Positions 56,171-64,000 of a stretch of 64,000 nucleotides of DNA are shown here, piece after piece. Positions within the stretch are counted from its first letter, which is position 1; each line of letters starts with the position of its first letter. The translations under genes were made by a program, and so were the position numbers. Origin of the DNA: Gammaproteobacteria bacterium 50_400_T64 (GTDB taxonomy: Bacteria > Pseudomonadota > Gammaproteobacteria > Pseudomonadales > Porticoccaceae); contig MAAS01000014.1 in NCBI GenBank assembly GCA_002162755.1, positions 1 through 64,000 on the forward strand, written 5' to 3'. The notes below the pieces were generated by a model. It did not search any database, was not told the origin of the DNA, and saw nothing but the letters and a program-made list of their open reading frames with translations.

Positions 56171-56574
56171 GATTGAGCCCCTGTGTCGGTGGTCTTTACG
56201 TCACCGTCTTCGTCGTCATCAACACCGTGGGCGCGCTCGATTTTCTTCATCCAGATGTGGTAAATAAAAATAATCGCTACAAAACAAAGCATGCTGCCTT
56301 GCTGGGTGAACCAGAAACCGAGGGGGAAGCCGCCAATACTGAACTGGTCGAGCCAGTCGCTAAACAAAACACCACAGCCCAGTGATACGAAAGCCCAGGC
56401 GCTGAGTAGTACGGTTAATACTTTGACGTTGGCTCGCCAGTAAGCTTCTACATTAATTTCAGTCAGAGTGTCTTCGTCGTGGTGGGAATGGGGGGGCAGG
56501 TTCTCGGCGCTATCATGATGGTAGATTGTAGCGCCATCATCTGTTGGTGTTTTGTTATCAGTGTTCTGACTCAT
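56167..56574 (-). CDS. DUF4212 domain-containing protein (small symporter-associated membrane subunit)
   Basis: YWRANVKVLTVLLSAWAFVSLGCGVLFSDWLDQFSIGGFPLGFWFTQQGSMLCFVAIIFIY; overlaps symporter start. Confidence 0.92.
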   Translation of the reverse strand: MSQNTDNKTPTDDGATIYHHDSAENLPPHSHHDEDTLTEINVEAYWRANVKVLTVLLSAWAFVSLGCGVLFSDWLDQFSIGGFPLGFWFTQQGSMLCFVAIIFIYHIWMKKIERAHGVDDDEDGDVKTTDTGAQS

Positions 56575-56741
56575 TGTGCCCTCTAAATATAATTATTTTT
56601 CTAAGCTGCAAGGCTGGCAAGATGCAGTGACGATGTCAACAGAAAGCATTCGTGGAAAATTGGTTTGTTAGTTCATGGTTCGCCGTTATTGGGTTATGCT
56701 TCACGGCGGATTTAAGACTTTATTTCTTTAAGGACAAAAAA

Positions 56742-57857
56742 ATGAGAGCGCCAAGCGGTCACGATAGTACAACGTCGGTCAATAAAGCCATCGAAACAGC
56801 AGTGACTCTGGGCTTGATATCTTTTGTCCTGGTCTGGGGCTTTATGATCTTAAAACCGTTTATTCCCTTGATTATCTGGGGAGGGGTTATCGCGGTCGCA
56901 TGCTATACCCCTGTACTTAAGCTGCAAGGCAGCCTTGGTGGCAATAAAAAGTGGGCCGTTATTTTATTCGCCCTTATCGGCTTGAGTATTGTTATTGTGC
57001 CAACATGGCTTTTTGCAGGTTCAATGATCGAAAGTACAGCTACGTTAGGGAAGCATGTCGCAGAGGGGACGGTTCATATACCGCCTCCTGCTGATGACGT
57101 TAAAGATTGGCCGCTGATTGGCAATAAAGTTTATTCAGCCTGGTCCAATGCTGCTGCGGACTTCACTGTGTTTTTACAGGGCAACGCCGAACAGGTTAAA
57201 TCTTTGGGTGCCACCCTGCTTTCCAAGGCTGCAGGGACAGGGCTCGATATATTACAGTTGGTGTTTTCAATACTAATAGCCGCAGCCTTTTTATCGAATG
57301 CTGACGCTTTCGCCGCAGCCATGCAACGTTTTTTTCGGCGAGTTGCCGGCGAGAAGGGTGGTAGCTTACTTCTCTTGTCCGTTGCTACCATTCGTAGTGT
57401 TGCCGTTGGTGTGCTCGGTATTGCTTTCATTCAAGCAACACTGGCAGGACTTGGAATGATCGCAGTTGGTGTTCCCGCTGCAGGTTTATGGGCCTTATTG
57501 GTATTGATTGTCGCCATTGCCCAATTACCCCCCTGGTTGATTCTAGGGCCCGTTATTGTTTATGTTTTCTCTGTCGAGTCATCCACTGTCGCCACGATAT
57601 TCATGATCTGGAGCCTTATCGTTTCTTTCCTCGATATGGTATTAAAACCGATTATGCTGGGTCGAGGGGTTGAAGCGCCAATGCTTGTCATTCTGCTCGG
57701 TGCCATTGGTGGCTTAGTGATGTCTGGCATCATTGGTTTATTTACCGGTGCTGTGGTGCTTGCGATGGGCTATAAACTCTTTCAGGCCTGGCTGGAAGCA
57801 GGTGAAGAGAGTAACGATATTGGAGTCGATCTTGACGCAGGAAGCTCAACAAATTAG
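56742..57857 (+). CDS. AI-2E family transporter (PerM-like)
   Basis: Multi-TM with LKPFIPLIIWGGVIAVACYTPV and LKPIMLGRGVEAPMLVILLGAIGGL; ATG at 56742 likely start (ORF track begins at 56652). Confidence 0.85.
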   Translation: MRAPSGHDSTTSVNKAIETAVTLGLISFVLVWGFMILKPFIPLIIWGGVIAVACYTPVLKLQGSLGGNKKWAVILFALIGLSIVIVPTWLFAGSMIESTATLGKHVAEGTVHIPPPADDVKDWPLIGNKVYSAWSNAAADFTVFLQGNAEQVKSLGATLLSKAAGTGLDILQLVFSILIAAAFLSNADAFAAAMQRFFRRVAGEKGGSLLLLSVATIRSVAVGVLGIAFIQATLAGLGMIAVGVPAAGLWALLVLIVAIAQLPPWLILGPVIVYVFSVESSTVATIFMIWSLIVSFLDMVLKPIMLGRGVEAPMLVILLGAIGGLVMSGIIGLFTGAVVLAMGYKLFQAWLEAGEESNDIGVDLDAGSSTN

Positions 57858-57881
57858 CTGTTCTGAACTCGAGACATAAGC

Positions 57882-58313
57882 ATGCTAGTACCTCTTTTAG
57901 TCGGGATATTAACCATCTTTATTAATATGCTTGTCCAGGTATTTACGGTGGTTGTTTTAATTCGTTTTTTTGCTAATCGACGAAAAAACAAGATTGAATT
58001 GCGGAGCCTTTCTGAAGACTCATGGATGCTGGCATTTTGCCTGGTCGTACTGTTTGCCGGTAATATTTTTCAGTTCACACTCTGGGCCTCACTCTTTATG
58101 TATTTGGGTGAGTTCCAGGATTTTGCTACGGCGTTTTATCATTCCACCGTTAATTTTGCCTCCCTTGGCTATGGCGATATTGTTATGAGTGAGCAGTGGC
58201 GCTTGCTCGGTGCATTAGAAGCCGCCAATGGTGTGCTTATGTTTGGGCTTACAGCGGGCACCCTATTTTCTATCATGCAAAATATGGTGCATCAGCATCA
58301 ATCTACTCACTAA
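57882..58313 (+). CDS. Small two-TM ion channel (potassium channel family pore)
   Basis: Pore helix and filter FYHSTVNFASLGYGDIVMSEQWRLLGALEAANG. Confidence 0.8.
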   Translation: MLVPLLVGILTIFINMLVQVFTVVVLIRFFANRRKNKIELRSLSEDSWMLAFCLVVLFAGNIFQFTLWASLFMYLGEFQDFATAFYHSTVNFASLGYGDIVMSEQWRLLGALEAANGVLMFGLTAGTLFSIMQNMVHQHQSTH

Positions 58314-58343
58314 CCTCCGTCAATTGAGCAGGAAATAGCGATC

Positions 58344-59936
58344 TTGTTTTTACTGTTTAAGAACGCCTCACCTCCTGAATTCAGGCCCCAATATTTCTTC
58401 GTCATTCTGGTTTCTATGCTGTTTGCCTGCACACCCGTAGGGCCAGATTTTGTTAAGCCGGAATTGGCCACACCAGGTGAATGGCTCGAATCTGCGGGAC
58501 AAGGGCTTGAGCCTGTTCCGACCGACGTGTCTCTTTGGTGGCGGGTGTTTAATGACCCCATTTTAAATGAGCTGGTTGAATCTGCCCGAGCGAATAACAA
58601 TAACCTGGAAATAGCCGGCTTACGTGTCCTTGAAAGCAGAGCGCAATTGGGCGTTGCGACCAGCACGCTCTATCCGCAGTCACAGCGTATTAATGGTAGT
58701 GCCACGAATATATCGCCGCCAGGCAGTAGTGGCCCCACCTCTAATTACTGGCAGTATGGGCTCAATTTTAGTCTGGGTTGGGAAGTCGATTTCTGGGGCC
58801 GCTTCCGCCGCGGTATTGAAGCGTCCGATGCTGCCTTTATGGGTTCGATTGCCGCCTACGACCAGGCACTACTGTTACTGACGGCACAGGTGGTTGATAT
58901 CTATACCGTGATTCGTGCTACCGAAGAGCAGCTACGAATATCACGTGAAAACATCACCTTGCAAAAGCGTAGCTATGCCATCACCGAGGTTCTGTATCGC
59001 AATGGACAGGACTCCGGGCTTGATATGCAGCAGGCACACTCCCTGTTACTCAGCACTCAGTCGACTATCCCGACTCTCGAGAGCGCCCTTAAACAGGCAC
59101 GAAATGCGCTGTCTGTTTTACTGGGGCAGGCTCCCGGTTCGGTTAATGTCTTGCTGGATCGTGAAAAAAACCGAAAGATTATTCCTCTTATTCCGACAGA
59201 TATTGCCGTGGGTTTTCCTGCAGATATGCTGCGTCGTCGCCCTGATGTTCGCCAGGCGGAATTACAGGCAATGGCGCAGAATGCCCTGGTGGGATTGGCT
59301 GAAGCCGACCTTTATCCCAGTTTCAGCCTCATTGGCTCCATCGGTCTGGCGGCCGGTGGCCCAATTGATGACGACTTTGATAACCTGTTCGACGCCGACG
59401 CACTTACCTACAGTATTGGCCCCTCGTTTAGCTGGCCCTTTTTGAGTTACGGCCGGATTAGAAATAACATTCGCGTGCAGGATGCTCGCCTGCAACAAGC
59501 ACTCATTAACTATCGTGAAACCGTACTGCAGGCCGCTCGTGAAGCGGAGGACGCAATGGCCGCCTTTAATGGCAGCACACAGCAAAGTGTTTTGTTGAAA
59601 AAAACGGTGGCTTCATCGAAGCGTTCCAATGAGTTGGCGATGCTACGTTTTCGAGAAGGTTTTTCAGATTATCAGCGCGTGCTGGATTCTCAGCAGGCAT
59701 TATTTAGTCAACAGCAACGCTACGTCACCAGCCAAAGCGATAAGGTTCGCAGCCTGATTACGCTTTATAAAGCCCTGGGTGGTGGCTGGGAAGATCGCGC
59801 GGGATTACCGATGATCAGCCCGCAGACGAAAGAAACGATGGAGCAGCGTACGAATTGGGGAGCGTTGTTAGATGACACTTATTCGCCATCGGACAATACG
59901 GACAAGCAAGGTGAAATTCCCCGGCCCGATTGGTAA
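58344..59936 (+). CDS. Efflux outer membrane lipoprotein (NodT/TolC-type OMF)
   Basis: Lipobox MLFACTPVGPDFVKP; PTDVSLWWRVFNDPILNELVE; FPADMLRRRPDVRQAE. Confidence 0.93.
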   Translation: MFLLFKNASPPEFRPQYFFVILVSMLFACTPVGPDFVKPELATPGEWLESAGQGLEPVPTDVSLWWRVFNDPILNELVESARANNNNLEIAGLRVLESRAQLGVATSTLYPQSQRINGSATNISPPGSSGPTSNYWQYGLNFSLGWEVDFWGRFRRGIEASDAAFMGSIAAYDQALLLLTAQVVDIYTVIRATEEQLRISRENITLQKRSYAITEVLYRNGQDSGLDMQQAHSLLLSTQSTIPTLESALKQARNALSVLLGQAPGSVNVLLDREKNRKIIPLIPTDIAVGFPADMLRRRPDVRQAELQAMAQNALVGLAEADLYPSFSLIGSIGLAAGGPIDDDFDNLFDADALTYSIGPSFSWPFLSYGRIRNNIRVQDARLQQALINYRETVLQAAREAEDAMAAFNGSTQQSVLLKKTVASSKRSNELAMLRFREGFSDYQRVLDSQQALFSQQQRYVTSQSDKVRSLITLYKALGGGWEDRAGLPMISPQTKETMEQRTNWGALLDDTYSPSDNTDKQGEIPRPDW

Positions 59937-59990
59937 ACAGTGGATATTCCGCGGCTCAAATAATTGACGGATTAAGGACGTATCAAAACA

Positions 59991-61115
59991 ATGGCAGAAC
60001 CGACCGACTCAGCTAAAGCAAAAGATACCCCGGCAGTAAAGGCGGGTGGTGACCCCGTGCGCCAGTGGACCTATATTATTTTAGGTGTGTGTTTAGTGCT
60101 ACTCCTTTGGTATTTGCGCTCTGACCGGGTGACGCCTTATACCTCACAGGCGAGGGTGCATGCCCTGGTAGTGCCTATTGCCTCTGAAGTTTCAGGCACC
60201 GTGACCGATGTCTCGGTGTCCAATAATCAGCCCGTTAAAGCAGGGCAAAAATTATTCCAGATAGATGTTGAGCGTTATAACCTTGCCTTGCAAACGGCGA
60301 AGGCTAATCTTGATGCGGCTAAACAAGGGCTTGGTGCGGCAACGGCAGCAGTGACGGCGGCAGAAGCGTCATTGGTTTCAAGAAAGGCAAATCTACGCCG
60401 AGCGGAACAAGATACTGTGCGTATGCGCAGCATCCGTAAAGAAGACCCCGATGCAATTTCTCAACGTCGGCTCGAATCCTCCGAAGCATCACTGGCATCA
60501 GCTCGGGGCAATGTGGCCGCAACAGCAGCCAAGCTTGAGCAGGCGATTCAGAACAGAGGTGCAGAGGGCGAGGCTAATGCCGGCATTCAGCAAGCGCTCG
60601 CGGCATTGGGTCAGGCAGAACTTAATCTTAAACGGTCGACAGTGCTGGCTCCTCACGATGGCGTTGTTACTGGTGTACGTCTTGATAAAGGTAACTTCGC
60701 GGCGGCAGGCTCGCCACAAATGACTTTTATCGCCACGCATAATGTGTGGGTACAGGCTGATTTTACCGAGAACAATCTCGGCAATATTGATCCGGGTGAC
60801 ACCGTCGCCATCGTCTTTGATATGCTGCCAGGACGTGTCTTTAAGGGGGCTATTCGCGATATGGGCTTTGGTGTCGCCGTCGATTCGGCCGCGCTGGGTA
60901 GCCTGCCCACTATCAATAATGACCGTGCCTGGTTACGCAGTGCCCAGCGTTTTCCGGTATTGATTGATTTCCAGTCGTCTGAAGACGAAGAGCAGAGGGC
61001 ACTTAAAGTGGGCTCCCAGGCATCTGTTGTTGTTTATACGGGTGAGCATTGGCTGTTTAACACCATCGCCTGGGTATACATTCGTGCGGCCTCTATTTTA
61101 AGTTATGCCTATTAA
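59991..61115 (+). CDS. HlyD/EmrA-type membrane fusion protein
   Basis: N-terminal TM, VSGTVTDVSVSNNQPVKAGQKLFQID, VLAPHDGVVTGVRLDKGNF. Confidence 0.93.
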   Translation: MAEPTDSAKAKDTPAVKAGGDPVRQWTYIILGVCLVLLLWYLRSDRVTPYTSQARVHALVVPIASEVSGTVTDVSVSNNQPVKAGQKLFQIDVERYNLALQTAKANLDAAKQGLGAATAAVTAAEASLVSRKANLRRAEQDTVRMRSIRKEDPDAISQRRLESSEASLASARGNVAATAAKLEQAIQNRGAEGEANAGIQQALAALGQAELNLKRSTVLAPHDGVVTGVRLDKGNFAAAGSPQMTFIATHNVWVQADFTENNLGNIDPGDTVAIVFDMLPGRVFKGAIRDMGFGVAVDSAALGSLPTINNDRAWLRSAQRFPVLIDFQSSEDEEQRALKVGSQASVVVYTGEHWLFNTIAWVYIRAASILSYAY

Positions 61116-61164
61116 AGCGGTATTCGTCGATAAGTCTTCGGGCCTAAAACTATGGCCGTGATAC

Positions 61165-62256
61165 ATGCTTAAGTCCTCACTAGCCACCGGTGGCGATATC
61201 GCGAGTCGGCGTATTTTACGCCTGGCTCTGGGTACAGCGTTGTCGATGGGTTTTTCACAGATGGCAGCCTGGCCACTGTCATTCCTTGCGCCCGTTGTCA
61301 CCCTTTTTTTATTGGCCACACCCTTACCGGCACCCACGTTTAAAAGTAGCGTAAAGCTTGTGCTAGCGCTGATTCTGCCCCTTATTTTGGGTGCGCTGGT
61401 ACTGCTGCCATTCCTCGAACACCTGCGCCCCGTGGGTGTGCTGCTCGTGGCATTAGCGCTGTTTTATTGCTTTTATTTCGTTAGCAGCGGTGGTGCGGCT
61501 GTACTGGGCACGTTTATGACCATGGGTTTAACCCTGGTAGTCACCGTCGGTAGTATCAGTATCGATATGTTATTTGCCGTGGCTCAAGGTTTGGCTCTGG
61601 GTGCCATCGTTGGATTAACCTTTGTTTCAATTGCCCATGCTCTATTACCTGAATTTTCTACAGGGCAGGCAGCGCCCGCGAAAGCCCCCGTGGCGCAAAA
61701 ACCCGAATTAAAAGAGGCGCGCAGAAAAGCCTTTCGCGCACTGTTAATTACCTTTCCTATGACGTTTCTTTTCTTACTTTCAAGCGGTAGTAGCAGCTAT
61801 GTAGCCGTGATGATTAAAGTGGCCGCAATGGGCCAACAAGCCAGTGTCGATGATAGCCGTGAAATGGGGCGCTCTATGCTGGAATCAACACTGTGGGGCG
61901 GGGTGGGCGCGGTTATCGCCTGGCAAATATTGAGTATTTGGCCTGCGTTAATTATGTATCTCCTGCTGATTGGCCTGGCAGGCTTAATATTTGGGGCACG
62001 TATTTTTCAGGGGCAGGGCATGCACCCCAAATTTTCAATGTGGTCCTATGCCTATCTGACAATGATTGTGGTGTTGGCCCCGGCTCTACTGGATAGCCAA
62101 AATGGTTCGGCGGCCGGCTCGGCATTTTATTTTCGGCTACTCTTGTTCGTAGTGATAGCCGTGTACGGTTCTGTTGCGGTTGCCGTGTTTGATGCGTTTT
62201 GGCCGGCTAGCGCTCGAGAGGCAGTGAACCCCTCGAGAGCAGAACCTGAAGCATAG
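61165..62256 (+). CDS. DUF2955/FUSC-like integral membrane efflux protein
   Basis: Multi-TM aromatic-acid-exporter-like protein following OMF and HlyD genes. Confidence 0.8.
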   Translation: MLKSSLATGGDIASRRILRLALGTALSMGFSQMAAWPLSFLAPVVTLFLLATPLPAPTFKSSVKLVLALILPLILGALVLLPFLEHLRPVGVLLVALALFYCFYFVSSGGAAVLGTFMTMGLTLVVTVGSISIDMLFAVAQGLALGAIVGLTFVSIAHALLPEFSTGQAAPAKAPVAQKPELKEARRKAFRALLITFPMTFLFLLSSGSSSYVAVMIKVAAMGQQASVDDSREMGRSMLESTLWGGVGAVIAWQILSIWPALIMYLLLIGLAGLIFGARIFQGQGMHPKFSMWSYAYLTMIVVLAPALLDSQNGSAAGSAFYFRLLLFVVIAVYGSVAVAVFDAFWPASAREAVNPSRAEPEA

Positions 62257-62266
62257 GCGGGTTTCT

Positions 62267-63415
62267 TTAGCTCACTTTTTCATATTGTTTCATCAGCCCG
62301 TTAACAGACTTGGGGTAATAATCGATCCGCTCTAGTTTGGAGAAGGATTCCAACGGTGTATTCAAATACACCTTTCTCGACGCAATTAAATCAAACACCG
62401 ACTGATGAATCCTCGGTGTGTCCGCACTGCTTTCGCTATCGACGATGACTTCTATTTTCCGTCGATTTTTTACCGCACCGTCACCGTGATAGTGAAGCTG
62501 GAACTCATCATCTTGCCCATAGCCAGTGACTTCTTTTAGCCTGCCCTCATTGAATTGAACAGGGCTGGCCGTTAATGTCAGCTTCAACTGTTCTATCATA
62601 TAGGCCGTAGGGATTTTACTGAGATGGTTGTGTCGGTAACCACCACCGATGTCAGCATGCACACCGGCAAACCACACCTCGTCAACGTGATCCGCTTTGT
62701 TACACAGTGTGGGAATGAAGGGGTCTCTACTCTCATCAATGCTGACACAATGCACCACTTTTTTTACATTGCCTGCCACATGCAGGTCTTTAAATAAGTT
62801 CAACTTTTGAAACCCAAAGCCCAGGTCGACAGGTATGCCAAAGGCACCAACGGTGTCAAAAATACCCAGGAAATCAACATCGACCTTTACTGAGGTATCG
62901 CTTTTACCAGAATATTTTTTATAAACGCTTTCGATAATGCCTGTCGATTTGTTTTCTTCCTGACTGGAATGTATTTTTATGGATGCAGCAACACCGTATT
63001 TATTCAGATCTGAAGCCAACAACCTTGCGGTAGCAGAACCTCTGCTAAAGCCAAATATGCTTATCCTGTCGCCCTTGCGGTAATGTTCGACAATGCCGCA
63101 ATAGGCGCTGTCTCTAATTCTTTTTTCACTGCCACCAAAAGCACCTTTAAACCATGACCCGACCATATTGTTGTCGTCATCATTGCCAATGCCTCTGTAA
63201 TACAGAGCAATATGTTTTTTGTGCCTAATAGTGTGGGGGATGCTCTTGTTTTTAAGCTTGCCTTCTAATGCCCTAAATAACTTATAGATGTTTGTCGTTA
63301 TGCCGTCATTGCCGATGCCGTTTTCATCGTTCCATGTGCCGTCCATAAAGACCAGTAAATGACGCGGTTCGCCGCTGTAATCTAAATCGCTGGATACTTC
63401 TCTTTTATCGCTCAT
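62267..63415 (-). CDS. DUF2235 domain-containing (T6SS phospholipase effector Tle1-like) alpha/beta hydrolase
   Basis: HLLVFMDGTWNDENG, ISIFGFSRGSATARLLASDLNKYG, LGIFDTVGAFGIP, WFAGVHADIGGGY. Confidence 0.9.
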   Translation of the reverse strand: MSDKREVSSDLDYSGEPRHLLVFMDGTWNDENGIGNDGITTNIYKLFRALEGKLKNKSIPHTIRHKKHIALYYRGIGNDDDNNMVGSWFKGAFGGSEKRIRDSAYCGIVEHYRKGDRISIFGFSRGSATARLLASDLNKYGVAASIKIHSSQEENKSTGIIESVYKKYSGKSDTSVKVDVDFLGIFDTVGAFGIPVDLGFGFQKLNLFKDLHVAGNVKKVVHCVSIDESRDPFIPTLCNKADHVDEVWFAGVHADIGGGYRHNHLSKIPTAYMIEQLKLTLTASPVQFNEGRLKEVTGYGQDDEFQLHYHGDGAVKNRRKIEVIVDSESSADTPRIHQSVFDLIASRKVYLNTPLESFSKLERIDYYPKSVNGLMKQYEKVS

Positions 63416-63684
63416 CTCTTAACTCCATTTAAGGTTGTGATTTTATTGTATCGCTTAAAGGTGTTTCAGGGTTTTGTTTGTAATCATACATAATGTTTAT
63501 CGCTTCAGGGTGGTGCGTTCCAGGGATGAATCATGTTGAGGTGAGTCAAAGCCCAAGGCTGAGGGTGGCGCGGGTATCAAACCAAAATGAATCTACAGTC
63601 TTAAGTGCTGATCGGTGAGTACAACCTTTGCTACCTTATTAGTCGTTTTTATACTTGATTGTAAGACTTGACTCCATTTGTCGT

Positions 63685-64000
63685 TTACATAAAACGTGCA
63701 ATCTCATTGGCCAAATTATTCATGTCGTTAAATGTGTGATGTGCGCCAGCATCAACGAGTCTGGTTTCGTTCATCAGCTCGGCGTACCCAAATACTGTCA
63801 TGCCCGCGGAAACACCGCCCTCTACACCCAAGGGGCTATCTTCGATAACCAGACACGTTGATGGATGCGGCGCGCCCATTTTACTGGCCGCATGTCGGTA
63901 AATATCTGGGAATGGCTTGCCACGCTTAACATCCGAGGTGCTATAAAGCTTACCTGCAAAATGCGGGAGTAATTTTGTTTTACCTAATGTGGTTTGCATT
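63685..64000 (-). CDS. HAD-IA family hydrolase (beta-phosphoglucomutase-like), truncated by window end
   Basis: VKRGKPFPDIYRHAASKMGAPHPSTCLVIEDSPLGVEGGVSAGM; the frame remains open to the window edge. Confidence 0.85.
   Translation of the reverse strand, partial: MQTTLGKTKLLPHFAGKLYSTSDVKRGKPFPDIYRHAASKMGAPHPSTCLVIEDSPLGVEGGVSAGMTVFGYAELMNETRLVDAGAHHTFNDMNNLANEIARFM

Noticed and set aside
1-64000. CRISPR arrays, rRNA operons, prophage or transposase genes
   Set aside because: No regularly spaced repeats, rRNA sequence, transposase DDE/HUH motifs or phage structural proteins were recognised on either strand.

Overview
This 64-kb window is a bacterial chromosomal segment. Gene content and codon style suggest a marine-type gammaproteobacterium; that assignment is inference. 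It is densely coding. Housekeeping parts are cvpA(3' end)-purF-metZ, a MoxR/DUF58/transglutaminase set, umuDC behind a LexA box, cysH, tRNA-Arg(ACG), cmoA/cmoB, an M16 presequence-protease-like peptidase and class I FBP aldolase. Large stretches look like catabolic accessory DNA for hydrophobic or CoA-linked substrates: SDRs (three in tandem, each 255 aa), an LLM oxidoreductase, a DUF7064-like protein, a phosphotransferase plus DUF6285 pair, tandem Zn-alcohol dehydrogenases with an SMP-30 lactonase, two AMP-dependent acyl-CoA ligases, tandem CaiB/BaiF CoA-transferases, a dienelactone hydrolase and an HSL-type esterase. Two long paralogous PAS hybrid histidine kinases sit in tandem. The right end carries an OMF/HlyD/DUF2955 efflux set and a DUF2235 protein. 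The most interesting locus is a bufferin-like RiPP operon (about 21.4-24.7 kb): a DUF2282 Cys-containing precursor, a single polypeptide fusing the DUF692/MNIO enzyme with its DUF2063 partner, and an ECF sigma/anti-sigma pair, with a candidate ECF-type promoter (GGGAATC-N16-CGTCTTA) in front of the precursor. Other notable items are a nested inverted-repeat element at 34.1 kb, a frameshift in umuC, an N-terminally truncated MFE-2-type SDR remnant, a 14-bp tandem repeat, and several stable intergenic hairpins without U-tracts. All family calls come from reading protein motifs by eye; no database search was run.
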